Positions 35,252 through 45,500 of a stretch of DNA of 64,000 nt are shown one piece after another. Source of the DNA: Cocos nucifera (Eukaryota; Streptophyta; Magnoliopsida; Arecales; Arecaceae). The DNA lies in NCBI GenBank assembly GCA_006176705.1, contig QRFJ01000021.1:846308-910307 (forward strand). The letters are read 5' to 3'. The first letter of the stretch is position 1. Every line of letters begins with the position of its first letter. The notes under the pieces were generated by a model. The model ran no database searches. It was not told where the DNA came from and saw only the letters and a list, made by a program, of their open reading frames with translations. The position numbers and the translations under genes are program-made.

Positions 35252-38197
35252 TGAAGAAAATAGTGTAGGATTTGCTATGCTACTTTCAAAAAATATTTCA
35301 AAAATAGTAAAGATCTAATAAAAAATAATTAATCTAATTAATTATTTATTAATTATATTAGATTATTTAATTCTTTATATTAGGATCTAAACATAATATG
35401 CATGCATACATCATTAGATCTGAAAATAAAATAATGTAATAAACTATTTACTACATCTACATGTTCAGAATATAATACCTTTTTATGGATAGTTGATCAC
35501 CTCAATCTGAGTCCATCGAATAATACTTTGATATCATATCATAGCTGCACATGTATCCGACCTCTACGGTTGATCCACATGGAGCTCCTGATCTCGATCA
35601 GTCCCATTGAAGTGCTAGCTCCTCACTGGGACCTTCGATAGTTGATCACGATCGATCGTATACTTTCTAATTTTTTAGATATTTTAAAAAATTAAAATAT
35701 AAATATTAGAGGATGATGAAGATCTGTTTCAAATTTGGTGGCGATCCGATACTCACAACACTCGATCTCTCCACTCGAACCTAGATTCACAAATTTAGGA
35801 TTTCACTCGGTCCAAAAATTCTGACACACTAAAAATTCTATCATGCCCTCTCTATATGGAGCTTTTTTATAAAATAAGTTTTAATGAAAAGATAACTTTT
35901 AGATCTATAATTCTTATTTAGATCATATCTAAAAATAGAATATCCTTAGAGGTGAAAATCACAAGAGAAGAGAGGTATGAGGAAAAAGTAAAGTGCTGCA
36001 GGATCCTACGAGATTTTTTTTGCCAAGAAATAATGTCCAAACACTCTAAAATTTTAACCACATAATGCTAAACCCTTCTGCTGCATGCACAAAAATTTTC
36101 ATAATTTATTGACATGAATACCATGAGAAAATCATATGAAAAATAATAAGGGTCGAGTGGTTGAGAGGTTTTAACCACTCACTTGATTTCAAAAATCAAA
36201 TGAGCCTTTTATCCTTATCCAACGCCCCCTTTCTTATATTTAACATGTAGAAGGACTCTCCTTCTGCGTGCATATATTTTTATTTCTTCAAAAATATTTG
36301 ATAAATAAAAGGAAGGGCGTGGGAAGCAGAGTGGAAAAGTCAAAAATGATGGGCACATGGGAGAATTTGAATTCAAACTTCATTTGACTTGGTCCTAATT
36401 GATTTTAATCAAATCAATTAATTTAGACTCAATTAAACTAAGTTAAATCCAACCAAATTAGGCTTAGCCTAATCCAATAAAATTCTAATCATATTAAAAA
36501 TTAATTAGATTTAGATCCTGATCAAATCAGGGTCAAAACTCCTATAGTGATTAAGTCATCTCATGACCTGATCGGATCAAATCCAATTGAATCAAATTCA
36601 ATCAAACTTGATCAAATCCTCATCGCTCAATCAAATTGAGCTAATCAGCAATCAAATTGCTAATTAATCCTCTAAAAATATCTGAGTCCAAACCGAATGG
36701 ATTACTGGACAATAGAGTCATATCAAAATAAAACTCTTGAAGAGTCCTAAATCAGTAGGACTTTTGAACCCAGTATCTCAAACGAATTAAACTCGCGATC
36801 ATAGGGTCTCAGACTAGTAGAACTCTTGATCAGAGAGTTCCAAATAAGTAGAACTCAGAGTCCCAGTCCAGTAGGACTCGCGATCATAGGGTCTCAGACT
36901 AGTAGAACTCTTGATCAGAGAGTTCTAAACGAGTAGAACTCAGAGTTCTAGTCCAGTAGGACTCTTGGTCTCAGAGTCCTAGTCTAGTAGGACTCTTGAC
37001 CATAGTATTCTAGATTATCAGGACTCATAATTAGAAAATTTCAGACAAATAGGACTCAGAGTTTCAGTCTAGTAGAACTTTTGATCATAGAGTCTCAGTC
37101 CAGTGGGACTCTTGACTATAGTGTCCTAGATTATCAGGACTCATGATCAGAGAGTCCCAGACAAGGACTCAGAGTCTCAATCCAGTGGAACTCTTGATTA
37201 CAAAATTTCAGTCTAGTGGAACTCTTGACCATAGAGTTTCAGATCAATGGGACTCTTGATTAGCCATCAGATCAGGTAGAAACTTCTAATGTGTGTGACC
37301 CTGCAGGTTCGAACCTAAGCCGATAGCACAGAAACCAATTTCTATACTAATTGAAGTAACCATCTAGCAATAGTACTCGACATCCGGATAGATCGAATAA
37401 TCACAATCGCAATATTCAGAACCTACGCAAATATGATTACCGTATAATTCATCTCTATGATCTTTGTGTAATAGATAACTCAGGGTTAGACTATCAATCC
37501 TAAAAAATACATTCATATTATGTCTCAAAGCAATTAATCCCGTGACTCCTCACTAAGACTATCCTGACCAAGGTTTTGCTAAATTAAAATATAATTGAAC
37601 ACAGCTCCTAAAATCAGGAGTGGTCAATCCCATCTTGATACACGCACCAACTCTATAAGTACTTAACTATGCCCAGAAATCTTTCGTTATTGAATTAGAA
37701 ATTCAGATAGTCCGATACCAAAATACAGTGAGTTGCTTGAAAGTCATCGTGGTGATCTCAGGTCGGAGGGATATTTATATCCATATTCCATTGAAGCTAA
37801 TCTTGATAGGAGAAAAGCTCCGAAGTTGATCATGTTCAGTGCAGATATATCCATATATCTCACTTGCACGCCATATCAGTGTCTCAACACTCCTTGGTTA
37901 TAAGGACAACCAACCTATATAGCACACAATGACCTATACTTGATAAACGTTGTCATACTAAGTAACAACGTATCATTTGGTCATGAACTATATAAGGACT
38001 AAATGATAAATTCTTCTTTGCCCAATCTAGATAGTCCTAAGGACTTCATCATAATATAAGAGTTCATTAGAAGACAACAAAATTTATGATAAAAAATATT
38101 AAAATAATTTTTATTAATTTATAATTTATATATAATTATAAATATACGATCCAACCATTAATAGACTGACGATTGATTTTGGGATATATTCCTAACA
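35252..38197 (-). repeat. 5-prime LTR of the copia element
   Basis: 2946-bp copy of the other LTR, beginning TGAAGAAAATAGTG and ending CCTAACA. It carries the promoter side of the element. Its 31-bp repeat array (36715-37262) is longer than that of its partner, and it lacks the 48-bp duplication seen there. Confidence 0.93.
36715..37262. repeat. 31-bp tandem array inside the 5-prime LTR
   Basis: About 17 imperfect units of the same roughly 31-bp motif as at 28196-28640. The array is about 100 bp longer than its partner, showing copy-number change since insertion. Confidence 0.8.
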
Positions 38198-38839
38198 AAA
38201 CAAACGTACATCATAGAAAGATACTAGTGGTCAGTCCAATTGATGCAAGAAGGTCTATCTAGTAAATTATCACAACTCCATCTCCTCTAAAAGATATATA
38301 TATATATATTGAGACTTAGAGGTTGAATATTAGTCATTTCTGATCAAGGATATCCACATAATATCCTTGTATAAAATTCCCCACGTTGAATACCACTATA
38401 ATTTTATCTAGGTTGCATTTTGTCTGTGATTGGAATTGAAATTATAATGGATTGGAATGGGAATTAGAATGATCATATTCTTTGATTTGTTTGGTTCATG
38501 ACTGAAATCTAAATTCAAATAGAATTTGAATACTAGGAGAGAGTAATGATTGGAACATTTTTATTTTTCTTGGAATTAGAATAAAAATGAGACCGTCACC
38601 AACCAAATGGTTGAAATTGGAGTCACTCATTCTTATTTTTATTTCAGAGTTCAATCCCTCTAATCAAACATGCCCCTACTGTCTCGATCCCTAAATTACT
38701 GCCATATGAATGCATACTTGAGAGAATTGAATATTCATTTCAAGTACCATATCTTGCATGGACACTAACATGCCGACCCATAAAACTTGTTTTTTAGGCT
38801 ATTTTGGGCTGAGTCATCGTCCGAGATATATTGAATATG
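38198..38839. other. Intergenic DNA with a possible MITE remnant
   Basis: No gene. A segment at about 38408-38690 is rich in GGAATTGGAATGGAATTAGAAT-like words and ends CAAACATGCCCC, resembling common plant MITE ends (GGGGCATGTTTGGTT). Terminal inverted repeats are only partly recognisable, so I do not call it separately. Confidence 0.3.
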
Positions 38840-39287
38840 AGAAATACTTTATGCACTGCATGCAGTGCAATAAAATTAACGTGAAATACATCATTCAATA
38901 ATATTAAACCATATAGCTATCATTTTTCAACGTGCATTTAATATCATAATTTTATTTTTTTATTTAAAATTTTGAATGATGAAAATATTTATTTTTTTTA
39001 AAAAAATTATATTATTGTATGGTCATATTATGTATTATATGGTAAAATTATAACATTATGTCATAATTTTTTTAAAAAAATATAAAAAAATAATATTTTC
39101 ATCATTAAAAATTTATATAATTTTTAAATAATAAAAATATTTTTTTATTTTTTATAATATTTATTTAAATTTTTAAATAAAAAATAAAATTATAAATATT
39201 AAATATATGTTGAAAAATGGTTCAATGATCTAATCAAATAAAATGATGTATACTTTATATACTGGATGTGGTGTATAAAAAAAATTT
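38840..39287. mobile_element. Fold-back MITE-like element
   Basis: The left arm (from about 38840, TTTATGCACTGCATGCAGT) pairs with the reverse complement of the right end (TTTATACACCACATCCAGT). The match continues through CATTTTTCAACGTGCATTTA versus CATTTTTCAACATATATTTA and TATAATTTTATTTTTT. Each arm is about 150 bp and the centre is nearly pure A/T. The whole could fold into one long hairpin. No coding sequence is present and the target duplication is not clear. Confidence 0.55.
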
Positions 39288-40273
39288 TTATTGACTATTT
39301 GGATATCGCCTAACGAACCCAATTAAAGCTAACCGATTGAGATCCTGGATCATCCGCAAAGCCTGTTACAGCGGTTTGGTAACCGATAAATAGATTTTGT
39401 TGAACCGAGGACTCCAATCCGGGCATCGGCATGGTGATCGATAAAAGATTAAGAAACGGACAACATAATCTGTTTTGCCCTGACATCGGTGGATCTTTGA
39501 AGTGTCCCGAACGGATCTATCTCGGGACCTCATGGAGGGACCATCTGTTGGCACGAAACCCCGTGCATCATAATTGCACTTGCCATTTTTTTTTTAATTT
39601 GAAGCCCACCAGCGAATGCAACTGTATGGATCAATTCATTGGTCCGAGCACCACGAGAAGATGACAAAGTTGACGGAGCAAAGAGTTTCCTAGCATAAGC
39701 AATTTTATTTTATTAAATAATAATAATAATAATAATATCGATGATGATGCTAATAATAATGGTGATTATTATATTCATAAAATTAATTTAAATTTTAGAT
39801 AACAACTCCCTCTACCATTTAAAATACCCGGGCAACAAGCAAACCCAAATCACAAGTGAGGTTGATACTCACCCGTCCCCAAAAAAAAAAAAAAAAAAAA
39901 CTGACAAATTTTTGGCACTAACCATATGAATTTTTATACAAGTTACGGACAATTTTACACCTACACTAAAATTTAGATATCAACTAGAATCTCAGGGGAG
40001 GGGGCTGATTTGGTAACAAAACTTGGGAGTTGGGATTTTCAACATGCATAAAAATGTCAAACAAAAGCGTACGACCACAGATGCGGACGACCGTCTGCTT
40101 AATTCTGTGCGGATTTACCTCGCATAGAACATTTTTGCACGCGCCGTACGTGTCCGCTCGAGATATTTTTGCATACCCTCAATTCCTTATCACTCGATCA
40201 CGCTCCGACGGTTGGCATTTAGCAGTGGTATTGTCGATGCATACCCATCGGTGGGTGCGAGCGTGATGGTTTC
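39288..40273. other. Intergenic DNA upstream of the thiolase gene
   Basis: No coding exon is recognised. It holds an (AAT)n microsatellite at about 39713-39737, an A-run of about 20 near 39881-39900, and GC-richer sequence from about 40060 that probably belongs to the thiolase promoter. Confidence 0.45.
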
Positions 40274-40419
40274 GGGTTGCATCTTTCGCGCGAAAGAATA
40301 ATCGATGCTTTTCTCACGACTTCGACCGTTGGATCACGCCTCGCACAGCTCCAAGAGCACCACCAAATAGGATAAAGTAAAGAAAGTCAATCATTCTTTC
40401 GCGCGAAAGATACAACCCC
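40274..40419. repeat. 146-bp inverted repeat with double E2F-like palindromes
   Basis: GGGTTGCATCTTTCGCGCGA at 40274 recurs as its near-perfect reverse complement at 40390-40419, with arms of about 29 bp and two mismatches. Each arm contains the perfect 14-base palindrome CTTTCGCGCGAAAG, that is, two overlapping TTTCGCGC sites fitting the E2F consensus TTTSSCGC. It lies about 80 bases before the putative thiolase transcription start. It may be a small MITE, a regulatory module, or both. Confidence 0.7.
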
Positions 40420-40463
40420 GGCCAGAGCGTGACACCGCAGCATGTAATTTAGATCTTTCACCT

Positions 40464-40473
40464 TATTTATATT
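40464..40473 (+). promoter_or_regulatory. Possible TATA box of the thiolase gene
   Basis: TATTTATATT lies about 30-40 bases before the inferred first exon (ending CCAAG at 40545). This predicts a transcription start near 40500. Confidence 0.4.
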
Positions 40474-40499
40474 TGTATTTTCCACTTTGCCGTGCTGCT

Positions 40500-41517
40500 T
40501 CTTTCTGTCTCCACGCGACACCGTGGAATCGCGGACAGAACCAAGGTGAGGGCTCCCGATCTTCGCTACCTGGAAACCCTAGTAATTAAATTTCAAGATT
40601 CGATCTTTATCACAATTTTTTGAAGTCTCGATCGGATCTGTTTCATTGCTGTATTCTTCTAGAAAGTTCTCGCAGTCTTTTCGGTGTTGCTCACGTCATT
40701 AGTGATCTTTGCAAGAGCGGTAGGTTTCTTGTTCATCAGTCGGCAGGGAGGTTCGACTCTTTTCGATCAACACTAGGCTATTGTGATCTGCGATTCTTGT
40801 CGGTCTTGCTTGTTATGGATACATTTATCTAAATTCCTTCTTCGCTCATTAATCGTGGTTTCTCTCATGTCCTGAATCTCTTTATCTTCCCATAGTTTGT
40901 AATATTTGAGAGTTTATGCATGTATGAAGGCTATCTTGTTTGCCTTTGTGATGATCTCACTTTAAGGCTCGAGCTTCCGGCTTCTCTATTGGATGATATC
41001 TTTCAGTCCTTTGGCTTGAGGTGTAACTTTTGGCATCAGATTCATTTGACAAGCATCATTTGCTTTTATCTCTTTTTGGGAGAAAATGATGTGTTGTTTT
41101 TCATTAAAAATTGCATCTTTACTTTCCCCCTTTCTTAGTTTTGTTCGATTGTTCTTACGATGATCATCTAGATTTACTTCTACAAGAAAATTTTTGTTCA
41201 TAATCTATAAATGCCATGATTAAATGGATTTACAAGCATCATGGAGAAAAAGGATGATAACTGTTACCGTTATTTTGTGCGCATAAATTATGTGTTTAAG
41301 AAAATATAGACATTTGTTGGTTCTTTGTTCATGTGATACATGGGACCAGCTTCATGCTTTTTACTGCAAATCCAGTAAGAAGAATAACCCAAATTTTTTT
41401 TAATTGTACATCTATAAGGAAATTTATCTATAATGCGAGTTTACCTGAATAACAGATGCCATTTTCTTTTCCTTCATCATTTGCACTAGGAGGTACTCAC
41501 GTACATTGGATCCATTT
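40500..41517 (+). other. Thiolase 5-prime UTR with a leader intron
   Basis: The first non-coding exon probably ends at 40545 (CCAAG followed by GTGAGG). A leader intron of about 940 bp then runs to the acceptor CACTAG at 41489, and 28 UTR bases precede the ATG at 41518. No upstream ORF is needed to explain the sequence. Leader introns often raise expression of housekeeping plant genes (general knowledge). The exon border is inferred from splice signals only. Confidence 0.5.
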
Positions 41518-42483
41518 ATGGCGCCATCTGGGGTTTATGACGACTTAAAGCCCAGAGGTATATACATCACTTACTTAATTTCCAAATCAGAGTAATTGTT
41601 TAAGATATTCCATGTTTGTTATTGTATATCTCAGTCATCCAGGACAATATTCCAGTGCATATCCATGTATTTTCTGCCATGTTTTACTAGGAATTTAGCC
41701 CTTGAAAAAAAGGAATACCAATGGGGTGTTTATAATCTGAAATAGATGAGATATGCCTGATTTTGCTTAAGATAACATCTCCTTTTATTGTTGTAATATT
41801 CTCGGTAAACCATGTTATAGATTCATTAGATCTTGGTGTATTCTGTTGTGTTTGGTGTTACCACCAAGCAAATGTAGACAGCTTTCTAAGAAAAATGTCT
41901 ACTGTTTGTCTCAATAGCGATGCTAGCATGTATTTATCTATTCTTTGAATGTTGTTATTCTCTTTTTCTGCCTTGTGTAACTCTTATTGCACCAATATGA
42001 GAGACATGATACGATCACTTGGTGGAGTGACACTGCAAGTGCAAATATCAATATTCTCTTGCAGAACCTGCTAGTGCCTTGTGCTCATCAATGTTGATGG
42101 GTTTCATTTCTTGGAGAGCAAGTGGCCAATAAACAACAAAGATGAGAAGATCATAACTTTGAACCATGGTTCATCAAATCATTACGGGGGCATACCAGCC
42201 AGTGATTGGTTCAGCATAGTGTGGATCTGCACTATGCTGTTCCAGGACATACCGACACCTGGAGATAGAGAGGAAGAAGCAGAGTGAGGGGGAGGGAGAG
42301 GGGAGGAGAAGAAGACAGATAGAGAGGGAGAGGGGAGGAGAGGAAGATAGAGAGAGAGGGAGAGAGAGGGTGGCTCACCTGGAGGCATGGATTGATCCAT
42401 AGTTGGGTCTCTCAGGTTTGATAGCCATAGTCGGAGAACAATGAGATAGTTGGGGAACTACAGGGAGTGGGAGTGGGAGTGTG

Positions 42484-42530
<47 letters not shown>

Positions 42531-45500
42531 GCGAAGGAGTTGGATGAAGGAGGCAAATGGGCCGAAGGAGGGGGTTCCATGGTGGATGGTGGGCAATCAT
42601 GAGTGAATCAAGCCATAATTGAACTGGGAGGGACTTTTTAATAGGTTCGATTTGTCTACTGAGTCGATAGGGGAAACCATTTTGGTTCGCCATTGCTTCA
42701 GTTTGGTACGCTTTAGACCTAGCGGTTTGGGATGGTACAACAAATCTTGATGTTGCACTTTTAGAAAAATGAGTCAATTGATTGTTTTCAACTATCATCC
42801 TGTTGGTGCAGAATTTGGTTGACGCTGGATCGAGTTGAAGCTGAGGGAGACAAGGTCGCCGCTAGTGACCTGCAAAATAAAGTCCCATTCGGAGTCGGTG
42901 GTGGTGGCTTCGGCGGGATCTTCCGACGATCAAGTCAGTTCTTCTGGCCAACAGAAATGAAGTGCTCAGATGAGAGCTCAGCAGAGTTTCGGAAAGGAGA
43001 TGAGAGCTTAGAGCTTAGAGAAAACATATCTGGAGGGTCCCTTTTTATAGGTGGAGCTTGATTGATGGTGATAGCTGTAGCTGTCTGGCAGCGGGCCGCT
43101 CGAGATCTGTGAGTTCGGTGCGGAGGGGAAGGTATCGTCAGGCTGATGGTGACAACCATACCGTCCGGTAGCATCGTCTGTGGCAGATTGATGGCGATCA
43201 TTCATCGAGATTTAATAGTCGTAGCTCTGAGAAAGCAGGCGTTGGTTGGTGGACTTCGGCATATATCAATTTTAGAGGAGTTCGGACTCCTGAAGGAAAT
43301 ACGTCTGGAGGGGATTATCCGCGAGTAATCCGTTGGAAGAATCTGACCGAGGGAGAAGTTCGAAAGGAGTTCGAATTCTGAAGGAGTTTGGTCGAAGGAA
43401 AAGTTCGGAAAGAGTTCGGCTTCTGTAGGCGTCCGACTAGAGGAGAAGCTCGAAAGGAGTTCGGTTTCTACAGACGTCCGACTAGAGAAGAAGCTCGGAA
43501 GGAGTTCGGCTTCCGTAGGCGTCCAACTGAAGGAGTGCAGAGGGAGTTTGGCTCTCGTAGGCGTCCAGCTGGAGGAGTGCGAAGGAAGTTTGGCTCTTAT
43601 GGGAGTCCGACTGAAGGAGTACGAAGAGAGTTCGGCTTCTGTAAGAGTCTGACTGAAGCTCGGCTGCTGAGAAGTTCGGTCGATTGAAGGGATTCGGCTA
43701 AGACTCGACTGCTGGAGAGTTCGGAAAGGGCTTGATCACTGAGAAGTTCGGTCGGCTGAAGGAGTTCGGTTAAGGCTCGTCCGCTGAAGCTCTTCCGTGA
43801 CTACCAGTTGCATTAGGCTGAGCATCAGACTGGACTTCGATAGGAGTAGGGTTTATCCCCAACAATAGTCTCCCCCACTTTCGAGTTCGAAACTCGAAGG
43901 GAGTACAGAAAAAGCGACCGTCGAAGTCCTTTTCAGGGCTCTACGTCAGTTCAGATTGAAGCTCGTGGAAGATCTTATTTCCAGCCAAAGTTGACTCGGT
44001 CGCTCGAGAGAGATCTTATCTCTGGCCGAGGTTAAAGCTCGGGGGAGATCTTATCTTCTGCAGCCGAGGTTGAAGCTCGGGGGAGATCTTATCTTCTGCA
44101 GCCAAGATTGGTCCGATCGCTCGGAAGAGATCTTATCTCTAGCCGAGTTTGACTCGGTCGCTTGGAAGAGATCTTATCTCTGATCGAGGTTGAAGCTTGG
44201 GGGAGATCTTATCTTCTGGAGCCGAGGTTGAAGGTTAAGCTCCTCGGGGGAGATCTTATCTTCTGCAGCCGAGGTTGAAGGTTGAGCTCCTCGGGGGAGA
44301 TCTTATCTCCTGCAGCCGAGGTTGGCTCGATCGCTTGAGAGAGATCTTATCTCTAGCCGAGGTTGACTCGATCGCTCGGGAGAGATATTATCTCTGGCCG
44401 AGGTCGAAGCTTGGAAAAGATCTTATCTTCTGCAGTCGAGGCGAAGCTCGGGGGAGATCTTATTTCTTGCAGCCGAGGTTGAAGCTCGGGGGAGATCTTA
44501 TCTCCTGCAGTCGAGGTTGAAGGTTGAGCTCCTCGGAGGAGATCTTATCTCCTACAGCCGAGGTTGAAGCTCGGAGGAGATCTTATCTCCTGCAGTCGAG
44601 ATTGACCCGATCGAGGTTGATCCGGTCGCTCAGAAGAGATCTTATCTCTAACCGAGGTTGACTCGAACGTTCGGAAGAGATCTTATCTCTGGCCGAGATT
44701 GACTCGGTTGCTCGGGAGAGATCTTATCTCCTGCAATTGAGGTTGAAGCTCGGGCTAGATCTTATCTCCTGCAGTCGAGGTTGAAGCTCAGGGAAGATCT
44801 TATCTCATGCAGCCGAGGTTGAAGGTAAAGCTCGGGAGAGATCTTATCTCTAGCAGCCGAAGTCGAAGAAGATTTTATCTCATGTTGACTTAGACTTTAA
44901 AGCTCTATCTTCGACTTTGCTCACGTTAGGATGAGGTTCTTCTCTTATTCCTAACGAGCTGTGGGAACACATAAGGGTTGTTGTCAGGACCTCTTTCTCC
45001 ATCTCGTCTAAAATGAACGAGGCCTTTGAGTTTGCTCGTATTAGGACGAGGTTCTCCTCCTGTTTCTAACGGACTGTGGGGGCACATAAGGGCCGTTGTC
45101 AGGGCCTCTCCCCTTATCTCATCTAAAATGAACGAGGTCTTCGACTTTGCTCGTGTTAGGACGAGGTTCTCCTCTTGTTTCTAACGAACTGTAGGGGCAC
45201 ATAAAGGCCGTTGTCAGGGCCTCTTCCTCCATCTCATCTGAAATGAACAAGGCCTTCGACTTGTTCATGTTAGGACGAGTTTCTCCTCCTGTTCCTAACA
45301 TGGCCACTATTGTTTGCTTCTTCCCTGTCATCAGGTAATTTTTGCACCGAGAAATAATAATGTTGAAATGGAGAAGTCTTACTAAAAAAAATTATCGGCT
45401 GTACATTTTCGGATTCTCTAAGTCTCAAGATCGTGGGAGCGTTGTTCCTCCAAACTTTTCAGACGGTAAGTTCCGGACTTGACGATCTTTTCTATTTTGT

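Larger units (their letters stand above)
26642..38197 (-). mobile_element. Full-length Ty1/copia LTR retrotransposon (decayed)
   Basis: Complete 11,556-bp element on the minus strand. Both ends are flanked by the 5-bp duplication AAACA (26637-26641 and 38198-38202). The LTRs are 26642-29559 (3-prime LTR) and 35252-38197 (5-prime LTR), each starting TG and ending CA. A primer-binding site TGGTATCAGAGA (minus strand) lies next to the 5-prime LTR, and a purine-rich AGTGAAAGAT next to the 3-prime LTR. Gag, protease, integrase, RT and RNase H follow in copia order. By eye about one base in nine differs between the first 240 bp of the LTRs, so the insertion is old. Very long LTRs and the RNase H end AIAQAKEPKRH suggest the Angela/BARE-like lineage (inference). 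Confidence 0.95.

Noticed and set aside
42375..42798. Minus-strand frames with SLSLSL runs in thiolase intron 1
   Set aside because: They arise from the (GA)n tract and there is no other coding sign.
43940..44890. AGATCTTATCT repeats considered as a CRISPR-like or centromeric satellite array
   Set aside because: They lie within a defined LTR element with target duplications. There are no spacers, and the array is too short for a centromere.
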